The translations under genes and the position numbers were made by a program. A DNA stretch of 64,000 bases, from assembly GCA_964007475.1 (NCBI GenBank), contig OZ023273.1, positions 1,612,001 to 1,676,000 on the forward strand, read 5' to 3'. The stretch comes from Hybos culiciformis. Its lineage: Eukaryota; Arthropoda; Insecta; Diptera; Hybotidae. Below, in pieces: positions 35,801 through 47,225 of this stretch; position 1 is the first letter of the stretch, and each line of letters starts with the position of its first letter. The notes below the pieces were generated by a model that worked only from the letters and a program-made list of their open reading frames with translations, ran no database searches and had not been told where the DNA came from.

Positions 35801-36698
35801 CATGCAGTTATTGGTACCACTTTTATTTCGAACTAAAAAAAAAAAATTAATGAAGTTTAAACAAAGGTTAGGTATTTTATGAGCAATCTTAACTCGAATC
35901 CTTTTTCCAAAGTTGAATAAAATACCACATAGATATTAAAAATGTTTAATTTTTCTTAGAGAAAACTTTCAATTTTGTAATTTTTTTTTTTTCTTCTATT
36001 TCGCCTTTTTTATGATTTTGATAATGATAGACTTAAAAACTAGATTTTATTTTTGTGTTTTTCTATAATATTCCTATAATTCATTTTTAATAATTCTAAA
36101 AATTTTTATATATTGAGAACATAATTTTTTTAGGATTTATTCTTATTTAATTTTTTTTTTTAATTTGTTTTTGTTTTTTTAACATATATAAAATTTTTTT
36201 CATGTTTTTTTTTTTTTTTTTTTTTTCTAGTATGGATATCCTTTAAAAATGATATAAAATAAAAAATTTTATTACCTAAATACATATTTTTTTTTGTTTT
36301 TTATTATTAAATTATTTTTATTTGTATGCATTTAAGTAATATTTTATAGGTAATTTTTTTTTTTGTTGTTTTTATATACATTTATTAAAAATTTTAATGT
36401 TTGTTTTATTAATATTTATTATCTCTATTTTCTCATCGAAAATTACATATATTTTTTTTTTTCATTTTTTTTTGTTTTTTTTTTTAAGGATTATATAAAT
36501 ATTTTTTTTTTTTGATTTATAAAATTTATTTTTTTTTTTATTTAATGTTTTTGTACAGACACCACACTACAAAAAAAAACATTTTTTTTTTTAATCAATT
36601 TTATTTTACTAAAAAATTAATAAAATTCTGAGATAATATTCAGAAAACTCGATAATAAAAATTCATAAATTAAAGATATAGATATTATATGTATTATC
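32898..36698. other. Gene-poor AT-rich region, left part
   Basis: The first part is probably C2H2-gene 3' UTR. The rest has very long A/T homopolymers and short open frames without coding character (for example 34283-34492). A roughly 27-bp tandem duplication (CATAATAATTACTTGAACAT) occurs at about 35757-35802. No gene is seen. Confidence 0.5.
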
Positions 36699-36990
36699 AT
36701 TGAGTAATAATATTTATAAGAGGGTCAGAATTCATACAAGTAAATTTCAGAATTTGTTTATCAAATTACTCAAAAATGATGACAATATTATCAATGTATT
36801 GAATAAAAATTTCACACTCAAATGTGTTTATTCTTAATACAATAATAAAAATAATAAAATTAAGAATAAACACATTTGAGTTAAAAAAAATTAACTCAAT
36901 ACATTGAAAATATTGTGATAATTTTTGAGTTATTTAGAAAAAAATTTACTTATATGAATTCTGTCCCTCTTATAAATATTATTACTCAAT
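36699..36990. mobile_element. 292-bp palindromic MITE-like element
   Basis: The left end ATTGAGTAATAATATTTATA is inverted exactly at the right end. Complementarity continues through AGAGGG(T/A)CAGAATTCAT, AGTAAATTT, the ACTCAAAAAT block and CAATGTATTGA to an inner AATAAACACATTTGAGT stem. The element is therefore almost one complete hairpin. No convincing target-site duplication is visible, so the superfamily is unassigned. Confidence 0.8.
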
Positions 36991-39410
36991 AGTATTATTT
37001 AAAACAGAAGTAAGTATAATGATGCAACAACTTTTATGGTTTGAAACTTTTCACTTCGCTTTACACATTATACAACGATGAAGGGGTTTTTTTTTTATTT
37101 AAGGATTTCATGAGACCAAAAATTACATTATTATTACTCTATTATATTACGTCGTTGAAAAATGCAAACATGGCAAACCAAGGAAAATGATGAAAAATTA
37201 AAAAAAAAAAATAAAAATATTTGTTTGCTTTGGCCTCTGGCTTTTATTTATTTTTTTTTAATAATGCCAGCTAAAGTTGATATAAAATGAGATTAGAACT
37301 TGCCATCATAACTGACTTGGACTTGGGGGGAAAAAACAGAAACTTTAATTTATAAAAAAAAAATTCTATTGCTTTCAGAATTTATGTGAATTCGGCTAAA
37401 AATTACTAAAAAAATCGGTTTACTCTGAATATTTTCTCTGACATTTTTTTTTTTTGTCAAAATTTAAATAAATGAAACATAAAATTTTTTTTCTTTTTTG
37501 TTGATAAATTCATTTTTGTTTAAAAGTGGATAATACATTTTTTTTTTTTTTTAATATTTATTAATTTGTGACTTTTTTGATTTACATTCAAACGACCAAA
37601 AATCAATGTGTTGGGCTCTAAAAAAAAAAAACAGAAAAACTACATTTAACAAATATAAATTAGATTAGATAAGAGAAACAATAAAATAAAATTAATGAGA
37701 TTATTAGTTTTCTAACAGTATTATTGTAAAAAAAAATTTAATATACATATATGCTTTTATTAAAATTTTATGCGGGGGAAAAATTTTTAATTTTTTTTTT
37801 TTCAGGTTTGAATCTTATCTTGGCCATTAGATAATATATATAGCCAAAAATTCTAATTTCCCGATTTTTCGAAACAATTTTTTAATATGATTTAACAATA
37901 AGAACTATCATGTACTTGTATTGTATTGTTATTTGTTTTTAAAGATATTTCAAATGTTTAGTTATGAGTTTGAATGTGTAATTATTTAAGTACCCTGTAA
38001 CAAATGGTATTACGCTAAAAAAATTTATAATATTTATAATGAACTAAAAAAACATAAAACAACAATAAAACAAAAATTAATGATTTGTTTTTCAAGTTTT
38101 TTTTTTAAGTAGATTGAGCTTAAAAGTCTATTTATTTAAAAATCACTTGAAGTTTACTGATTCGATCTTTTAAACAAATAATCCAGTTTTAAAAATATCC
38201 AAATATTGTCCCAATATCTCACATAAGTAAACATATTAAACTGAAATCTCAAAAAAAGTTTTCATAAAATTTAACTTTTAATTTTAGTGTTTACGGGCAT
38301 TATATAATCAATCTAATTTTAAGTCCAATCCATTGTCTTCTACTTATAATAACTACTTGATGTTATTTATTTAAAAAATTATGATGTTCCCAATTAGCTT
38401 CCTATATATTTCATAATTTCCCCTGTATTTTGTTGTTATTTTTCGACACTTATAATTTATTAATTTATTTCTTTGGGATAAATTTATAAGGATGTTCTTT
38501 TATTAGCAGAATATTGGAATTGAAATATCACCCAAATTCTAAATATACATTATGAAAATTTAAATACATAAATCCTAAACCAAATACATCAAAAAACGAT
38601 TTCAAAATCAAACACTTCAATATCCAAAATTTATATAATTTTGTTCAGAAAGGAAGTTTAGTAGATATGGAGAAAATATAAATTAAAAAAAGGCTAAAGC
38701 GGCAATCAAAAAGCATATAAAATAACTTATAAAATATTTATAATAAAATTACAAAATACAAATTTATATATTGATTCAGATAAAATTAATTATTATTCTC
38801 AAAAAAGAAAAACTAATTTTTGAATTTTGCAATTTGTTATAATAATAAATTATTTTGTTATACCATACCACTTTGGATTAAATTTGTATTACATTTTTTG
38901 GATTTTGACTCATTTGGATTATAAAGATTTATTTTGATATATTTGGATATTTGTGTTGTGTGTTCTTTGTTTGTATTTTATGTGTTGGGATTCTAAAAAA
39001 AACGCATTCTGGCCTGGAGATTTTTTTTTTAATTTTAGAGGTATCTTAATTATCAATGTGGATGAATTTGGCAACAAATAATTTTAATGACAAGGGTTAT
39101 TGATGTTTTCCACACTTGTATTCTAGAATCAATTCTTTTTATCCCTTTCTTGTTGTTTCACAATCACTTGCTAATAAAATAATTGTACAAGAGTTTTCTT
39201 GCAGACAAGCAACAGGAACAACAGAAAAGAGTTAAACTGACACAAGAATACATCTGTTGGAACTTCTATTAATATTATTATTTCTGTTTTTAGAAGATTA
39301 AATAAAGAAATTATATCTCTAGAAAAACAAAAAAGAAAACAAAAAAAATAATCGAAAAAAGATATATAAATAAAATTTAATTGAATGCAATTAAAAAAAT
39401 AGAGAAGAAT
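36991..39410. other. AT-rich region downstream of the PP2C gene
   Basis: Likely includes the 3' UTR of the phosphatase gene, which reads leftward and ends at 39411. No open frame of interest and no second gene are visible. Confidence 0.5.
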
Positions 39411-41734
39411 TTAGAAATATATATTTCGTACTTCAACTTGTTCCGCCAAATCGGGCCAAAGTTCCTTAAAAGTTTTTTCGATAACAGCGTATCTAAAAAA
39501 ATATAAAAAAATACAAAAAAATTTTTAAATTATTTATAAAAGAAGCATTTTCTCACTTTGACTGTAATCCACCACCAGGCGGCAAACCCGGAATCTCTTT
39601 ACTTTGGAGAACATCCAACAAATCTACATATTCATTTATTTCATTTGTTTCAAATTCCTCTGAAATAAAGAGTTTTATTAAAAAAGTTTGTTTTTATTTC
39701 AAATAATTTACTACACACTACACTCTAATGCTCGAAATATGAACATGAAAATTTTTATTTTATGAATTTAAATAATTCGGTGTTTAGAGATTCATCGTTC
39801 ATCATCGTTCTTTGAAAGTCGATGGTGAAAATTCTGATAAAATAAGAACATTGTTCCGCATAATAAAATTTTATATTTTTCCTTGCATCGCTAAAATCTC
39901 TTGGTTTCCTCTGTATATATTTGAAGCAACTGTTTTTACAACAGAATTCTGTTTCTTATAGACATTTATTATGTCCGTGGCAACAAGGCATAATCGCCCA
40001 ACTCGATCTTGCTACTTTTTAGGAAAGCAGTTTAAATATTTCCCTAAAATCGAATAATGGAACCTAATTTGAGAAGATTGTAGAATTTCAATAACATTTT
40101 AAGTTTTATGAAACGTAGAATCATATTACCAACACTTGAAAATAATAAAATCATAAACGTCTAACTCGACATAAGCGGTTATGACTTGTGGCCCCAGATG
40201 TATACTTAATTAATATTAATTATTGATCTGATTTAATTCAATTCTTACATAAAAGTACTAAATTAAAAATAAGTTTATCATAGGTTACGATTGGTGACAT
40301 AAAAATAATTTTGAGAAATTGAAAGAAATAAAAAAAAATAACGTGAAAGAAAAATTCTAATTTATCTAAATTGCACAATGAATTATGAAATTTATCTAAT
40401 AGGTTGGTAGGTATTGAGAATTTTAAAATTTATTCAATGAATTCAAGATAAAAAAATTCAAGTTAAAATTGAAATTAATGGAAAAAGCTAATTAAAATCT
40501 AAACAAAATCAAAATTTATGATTAAAAAAAAATGTTTAATACCATTAATCAAAAGAATTATTTGTTCTTCTAACTTTTTATCCTCATCAATTGCTTCTTG
40601 ATTTGGCTTTGGAGCTCCAGGAAAAGCTATTATAATAATGCTCATATTGTCTCGACTTCCCTAAAAAAATCATTTAAGTTTTATTCGATATCTGTACATA
40701 AACCTTTAATTTTTTTAATTAATATTGTACCTTATGTAAGCAAGTGTCGATAACTTGGTTTGAAATGTTTTCCAGATCATTAGTTATTTTCATCCTCGAA
40801 TGTACAAAACTGCAAACAGCCTCATTGCTCATCACATCCCAGATTCCATCACATGCCAAAATCAAAAAATCGTCCAGCTCGTCGCGCTCTTGCCCAAATA
40901 TTTGTGGCTCAGGTGATACCTATAGATAATTGAAAATAACAAAAACAATTTTGACTCAAAAAGTTATTGATAAAATGAACTGTATGTTTATCTCTTATTT
41001 TTTTTTTACGTACCAGTTGTTCACATTGTCCCTTTTCTTTGACATTTTTGAAATCGTAGTCACCTAAAGCCCGAGATACCGCTAGACTACCATTGACTCG
41101 TTGAATCATTACACTACCCCCAGCACGATGAATTCGTTCTTTTTCTTCGGGCAAAACTGGCTTATGATCTTCTGTAGCAAATACAGGAATTCCACTTCGA
41201 CCTGAGCAGAAAAATTTATTTTTTTTCAATGAAGAATTAATGATTAGAATATAGGTAGGTAGGTAGGTATCTAACTAAAACTAAAAATTAACACTTACAC
41301 AATACTGCACGAGAGTCTCCGCAGTTAGCTACAAAAATTTCTTCTTTTGAAACAAATGCACAAACAGCTGTTGTTCCGCCGCATTTTTCAGCATCTGCTG
41401 TTAATTCTGGCAAATCTCGCATTTTCTCATCTAAACGTAAAAATCCAGTTCGTATTCCATCTGGAAATTCACCCTTTTTAAATTCTTCTGTTTCTATAAT
41501 TGATTGCAATAAATTTTTAGCACAATATTCTGACACCTTACATCCGGCATGACCATCAAATACCGCAAAAAAACTCCAATCATCAAGTGCTTCACCTAAA
41601 CCGGTGCAAGCGTAATGAGCATCTTCCATTTCACATCGCCAACCTTGCATTGATCCAACTGCATAAAATAAACCATTTCCTTCGCCATGTTCATTATGTT
41701 TAACTGTTTTAGGTTTATCCAAAAAACCTCCCAT
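39411..41734 (-). CDS. Metal-dependent Ser/Thr protein phosphatase PP2C (PPM1A/PPM1B type)
   Basis: Six coding exons: 41734-41299, 41201-41014, 40919-40731, 40660-40543, 39659-39557 and 39492-39411. All are in phase, giving 371 residues (human PPM1A 382). All PP2C metal-site motifs are intact: [68 protein letters not shown] and [13 protein letters not shown]. It starts [10 protein letters not shown], consistent with the N-myristoylatable MG-A/G-F-L start of this subfamily. The C-terminal extension with [11 protein letters not shown] and VIEKTF matches the PPM1A/B B-type tail. It dephosphorylates stress MAPK-pathway, Smad-type and AMPK-type substrates in vertebrates; the exact substrates here are unknown. 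Confidence 0.93.
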
Positions 41735-43719
41735 CTCTGGTTTTCATAATTTTTTTAAACACATAAAATTTAAAATGAAAAAACTTCACCTTTATTTCAA
41801 TATAATAATTATTATTTTACTCCCTTGATAAGTTTTATTGCTTAATTTTCTAAAAAAAAAAAAAAAAAAAAAAAAAACAAATAATAATTGTAATAATACC
41901 TAATAATTAAAAAGAAATAATAGACGCTGCTTTGCTCTTAGTTGGTGAAATTTTTATTTTTTGTTGTAGATTTTATTTTAAAAATTTTTCTAAGATGATA
42001 ATAAATAATTATTATTATGACATCTTTATAGACTAAATAAAAAAAAATGCTTTCTAGATTTTGCTATTTTATAAAAAAAAAAAAAAAAAGAAATCAATAA
42101 ATTTTAGCTAGGCAGGCAGTTAGTTAACTTATATATATTTGTTTCTCGCAATATATGTACCTGGATATACTTTACCTAGGTATACTTGCCCAACGCGTTT
42201 AGAGAATTATAATTAGACAGTTTAGTTTTTTTTCTTTTTTTTTAAATTATCCTCGACAAGTAGTGATAAATCAAACTGCATAATAGATAGGTAAAGTTAA
42301 GTCGTACCTTTCTTTATTTAGGTGGTAGGTAGTCTGAAATTAAAAAAAAAAAAAAAAAAACTGAAAGCCCAAGATGGGTACTTAGATAGGTATGGTAGAT
42401 GACATATATACCTAGGGTGATTTAATAGTGATGAATTACAAAAAATATTAATGTTATATTTTCTTAAATTTTAAAATTTATAATAAATAGGTAGGTTTAT
42501 AAAAAAAAAAAAAAAATTTTGAGAAAATATAAAATATTTTTTTAGGGTTATTTTTTTTTTTTTTTGAAGAAAAATAGTAGATAAATTTTTTTTTTTGCAA
42601 CGATACTTCTATTTTTAACAAAAAAAAATTATTTTCTTATTCTAATATTGATAAAACAAAAAAAGAAAAATTAAATTTTTTGTAGGTATAAAATTTAAAA
42701 TTTAATATTAATTCCTTAAAATTTTTTTTTATGCAATTCAACCGATTTTGGCTCAAAACTAAAAAAAAAAAAAAAAATTCCAATTCCAACCAAAACCAAT
42801 TTTTCGTGGTGGTAATTTTTCTAATTTTTTTTTTTTTTATACACTCGACTCGACTCGTGAAATCTAAAAATGAGAACAAAATAATTTTTATTCAAAAATT
42901 TATAAAATCTTTAAATTTCTTTTAATTACATTATTGAAAGTTTTCTGTTTTTAATTAAGATTTTATTTTATTAATTTTTTTTTTTTATTTAAAATTTTTT
43001 TCTCTTAATTTTTTATTCTTTTTCCTCTTCAATTTTTTTATTTTTTTGTACTGCTTTGCTTTTCTCGACAGAAGTGTTGCCGTAATGAAAAAAAAAAAAC
43101 TGTATGTAATGTAATATACATTTTTATTTTTTTTTTGTTTTCGTTCCAAAAGATTTACATTTTGGTACATTAATTAAGAAAAGAATGCCGCGCGGGAGTT
43201 TTAAATTTTTATGAGAATTATCTTTTTTTAAGAATATGATAATTATTCCATAATAGGATGAGCTGCATTTGAACCCTGGCTAGAATTAGCCTTTAGCTAA
43301 AAAGAAAGAAGAATTTTAATAACATGATAGAATGGCTGTGGTTATATCCAACGCATAATAAAATGTACTATTTTAATAATGTTCAAAAAAAAATTGTGAT
43401 GGCAACTCTGAAAATACAACGGCATACTTTTTATTTCCTATTGGTGGGTTGTATTGCTCATTGTTTTTTTTTTACTAAAGCTATATGAAGCTGCATATGA
43501 CAGAGCTGCTAATAATACTAACAAAAGAAAATGACGTAGATAGGAAAGAACAAGAACGAATGGATTAAGAGAAAGTAGAGTAAAAAAAGATTAATTATTA
43601 ATAATTTCTACATGATTAAAGCAGATAGGAAAGTAAACCAATTGAGCTATTAGCATTGAAAAATAAATGAAGATTAACAATTAACTGGGTGAAGGATTAA
43701 AAATCAGGTAGGTACCTAC
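41735..43719. other. Region upstream of the PP2C gene
   Basis: Contains the phosphatase promoter and probably a 5' UTR intron. It is dominated by long A and T tracts and TAGGTAGGT repeats. ORFs at 42637-42925 are homopolymer artefacts. No gene is seen. Confidence 0.5.
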
Positions 43720-43915
43720 CTAAATTTTGGTATTTCAATTTTTCTATGGCAGGTGACCGTAATTTCTAAGTTTTCTGGTGATTGGATCTGAACAGACTTC
43801 TGTTTTAATTTAATTTCAATTTCATCACAATTAACAATTATTATCGAATCGGAAGTCTTGTTTCTTTTCACGGTATATTTAGAAGTTTCTTCATGAGCTC
43901 CAAAGTCAAAATTCA
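43720..43915 (-). CDS. Possible orphan exon on the minus strand
   Basis: An open segment of 196 bases, bounded by an acceptor-like ACCTGAACAG and a donor GGTAGGT. It encodes charged, protein-like text (FDFGAHEETSKYTVKRNKT, then IIIVNCDEIEIKLKQKSVQI). I found no partner exons in phase nearby, and the family is not recognised. It could be a real internal exon or a chance open segment. Confidence 0.28.
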
Positions 43916-44260
43916 CTGTTCAGGTATAAAAGAGACTAAGTAGGTAGGTAGGTACCTACTTAAAATTCTGGACAGACGTACCATTAAAAAAAAAAATCAG
44001 TAGGTAGATAGCTAAGATTGGTAGATAAGATTGTGACTAATAATATTTTTATCATAATCAACTACCTACCTACCTACCACCTACCTATTCGTTGTATCGA
44101 AGTTCATTTTTATTTTAGATTGAAATCATGTTACTGAAATGTGTGGTACCTATCTACCTGCCCATCTTACTTATCTTTGCTTTTCGATTTGCAATAAGAT
44201 ATTTAATAAATCTATTATTTTGTTTTTTTTTTTAGATAATTTTAAATCGATTGGATAAAA

Positions 44261-47225
44261 ATGGATGAATCTATCAAAGTAAATAAAATTAGTTCCAATA
44301 AAGATGGTCACCAGCGTACCATAATTCACGTCGACATGGATTATTTTTATGCACAAGTTGAAGAAGTAAATAATTTATGTTTTACAATTAAGTTCACATT
44401 AAAATATCAGTATAAATCTAATTTTTCATCATTATTATTTTACACTAATTTCGTTAATTATTTTTTAGATTAATAATCAAACATTGCGAAATAAGCCTCT
44501 TGGAATTCAGCAGAAAGATTTTGTTGTGACTTCAAATTACATAGCTCGAGATTTTGGTATCAAAAAATTGATGACTGTAGAAGAAGCACAAAAACTTTGT
44601 CCTCATTTGGTTTTAGTTCGAGGAGAAGATTTGACTCCATATCGAAAAATGTCTGCAAAAATTTTTGAAATTTTGCATAAATTTAGTCCAATTGTTGAGA
44701 AGTTAGGCCTGGATGAAAATTACATCGACGTGTCATCATTGGTTGAAGAAAGATTAAGTGCAAATTCTATGGGAGATGATACCATGATATCCATCAAAGG
44801 TTGTATGTATCCAAATCTATCAGATAATGAGTCATGTGATTGCGGCTGTGCAAAGCGTTTAGCAGTTGGTAGTGTTATTGCAAAAGAAATTAGAAATGAA
44901 TTGGGTAAGTGTAAAATGTAAATATCTTAAAAAAATAAAAAAATTGATAAATGGTATTCTATGTTGGATTTTATTATATTATATATTTTACAGTTAGAAA
45001 TTTGAATATAACATGCAGTGCTGGAATTTCTTATAATAAATTATTGGCAAAATTGGTTGGTCAAAAAAATAAACCTAACAATCAGACTGTTTTAAACTCG
45101 CTTTATGCTAAATCTTTTATGCAATTATTACCGTTGGAAAAAATTACAGGAATTGGTCAAAAAACTGAGGCATTATTATTAGAAAATGGTATTGCAACCG
45201 TTGAAGATTTACAAGAAATTAAAATTGAGGATCTTGAAAAAAAAGTTGAATCAATTGATTTGGCAAATAAATTAAAGGATTTATCTTTTGGTCGAGACTC
45301 AGCACCTGTGAAACCGACGGGAAAACCAAAAACAATTGGACTGGAAGATTCTTGCAAGCCTATTTGTGTGAAAACTGATGTTGAGGAAAGATTTCGTTTA
45401 CTTCTTAAGAGGCTATTAGATCAAGTTAGTGAAGACGGTCGAATTCCAATTTCTATAAAAATTGTTGTTAGAAAATTTGATCAGATTAAAAGAACCAGTC
45501 ATCGTGAAACAAGGCAATCAAATGTATCATCTTCATTGTTTAAAAAAATACGTGATGGACAGGTTATGTTAGCAAATAGTGATGGACAAGATAAACTCTT
45601 AAAAACTATAATGAGGCTATTTGAAAGGGTGGTCGATATGAGTAAACCGTTTAATATAACCTTATTGGGACTAGCTTTTTCTAAATTTCAGGTAATTTTT
45701 GTTAAATAAAAAAAGAGAAATAGAAATTAAATTCCTAAATGTTAATATTATTCTTGTGTGCAAAAATAAAGACGTATGATTTTTCATAACAAAAACTTTA
45801 AATCATTATTGCACAAGAGATTAATCGACATTATTAAAATCCAATATCGTTCAATTTATTATAAAGATTATAGAGAAGGGTCCAGAGCAGCGTTTCTCAA
45901 CCTTAGGGTCGCGACCCGAATTTGGGTCGCGAAAGATTTTCAATGGGTCGTTTTAATGGAAAAATTCTAATACATAATGCTACATATATTTTTTCAAAAA
46001 TAATAAAATATTTTGATTACGTAAGAAGAATTAACCTATACCTTATTTTTCAAAAGATTGCTGTTTTAACATTGATAATTGAGTAAATCCTTTGAGCCAG
46101 ACCTAATAAATTATCAAATAATTGTCAACAACAAATAAGCCATTAAAATAAAAATAAATAAAACATTTTAAAGTTGTCTTTCATTTCTTCTACTTGTCAA
46201 TGCATACCATTTTCATATTGAGGGTCGCGTTATTTTGTACTCATATTTTATAGGTCGCTATAGCAAAAAGGTTGAGAAACGCTGGTCCAGAGGACATTAA
46301 TTTAATAACAACAAATAATCCGTAGACGTTAATTTTTGTATTTCTTTTTAATATTTTTTTTCAGTCTTTTACTCTACAAACGATAAATTAATTATTATAT
46401 ATTTGTGAATCTATATATATAGATTTTACTTATTTCATTGAAGATTAATAATGAGAAAATAAAATAAAATTAAAAATAATAAATAAATAAATTAATTATT
46501 TTTAGGATCGTAGGTTAGGGTCAGCATCAATAGCAAACTTTTTGATAAAAAAATCGGATTTAGAAGTGCAGTCAGTGTTGAACTTGAGTAGTGATGGTAG
46601 AGAAGACTTTTCATCGCCAGTAACATCAGCTGCAACATCTTTATTCGGATCAATTGATATTCAAAACAATTATCGACATAATGCATCATGCTCTCCTGTT
46701 CCGTCTTTAATGGATTTCGATTCAATGTCTTCAGATTTTTCAGATTTTTCTGAAACAGACATAGATCAGCCGTCACCAAAAAAATCCAGGCTTGGTTTCC
46801 TGATTGGAAAACGTAGATGTTTTTCGCCTTTGAGCAGCAGTGAATCACCAAGTAAATTGCTCAAAGTAGCTGAATTGCGATTAAATTCAAGAGAAAGTGA
46901 TTCGAATATACCGGTTTCTATCAACTCTGAAAACCAAGCATCATCAACTTCATCAATTTTTTCCACTGACTCAGGACAAGGCGACACAGAGCACAAAAAC
47001 TTAAGTCAATCAGCTAAAATTGATAATAGTAGTACCAAATGTAAAGTGAATTTAACAAACATTCCGTGTAATGTCGATCCAGAAATTTTTCAGAATTTAC
47101 CAACTGAATTACAAGAAGAATTGTTAGCTCAGTGGAAAAAACCGAATGCGGCATCAGTACCTTCAAATAAAAATTCTAATAGAAGCGCAAATACTTTACA
47201 TCGTTATTTTATCAAAAATAATTAA
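44261..47225 (+). CDS. POLI: DNA polymerase iota (Y-family translesion polymerase)
   Basis: Four coding exons: 44261-44365, 44469-44904, 44994-45691 and 46506-47225. All are in phase, giving 652 residues. The Y-family catalytic carboxylates are visible: HVDMDYFYAQVE (Asp25, with Asp27 next to it) and KLGLDENYIDVS (Asp117, Glu118). Fingers and palm motifs follow: KPLGIQQKDFVVTSNYIARD and ITCSAGISYNKLLAKL, then helix-hairpin-helix GIGQKTEALLLENGI and the little-finger region up to FNITLLGLAFSKF. The last exon holds a disordered Ser-rich region and one ubiquitin-binding motif (about residues 603-623, VDPEIFQNLPTELQEEL). It ends LHRYFIKN, which resembles a degenerate PCNA-interaction motif. It should insert bases opposite lesions in the nucleus. 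Polymerase eta would carry a UBZ finger instead, so iota is the better name. Confidence 0.93.
45888..46284. mobile_element. 397-bp hAT MITE in the last intron of POLI
   Basis: Terminal inverted repeats CAGCGTTTCTCAACCTT and its complement are flanked by an exact 8-bp duplication GTCCAGAG (45880-45887 and 46285-46292). Subterminal GGTCGCGACCC is like the CAG(T/C)G(T/G)TTCTCAACC...GGTCGCGACC ends of hAT/Charlie-type elements. There is no coding sequence. Confidence 0.92.

Noticed and set aside
32898..39410. Possible hidden gene in the 6.5-kb gap between the C2H2 and PP2C genes
   Set aside because: No open segment longer than about 70 codons and no protein-like text were found. It may be long UTRs or a non-coding RNA, but nothing in the sequence supports either.
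42637..43170. Several Lys/Phe-rich open frames on both strands
   Set aside because: They are generated by long A and T homopolymers upstream of the PP2C gene.
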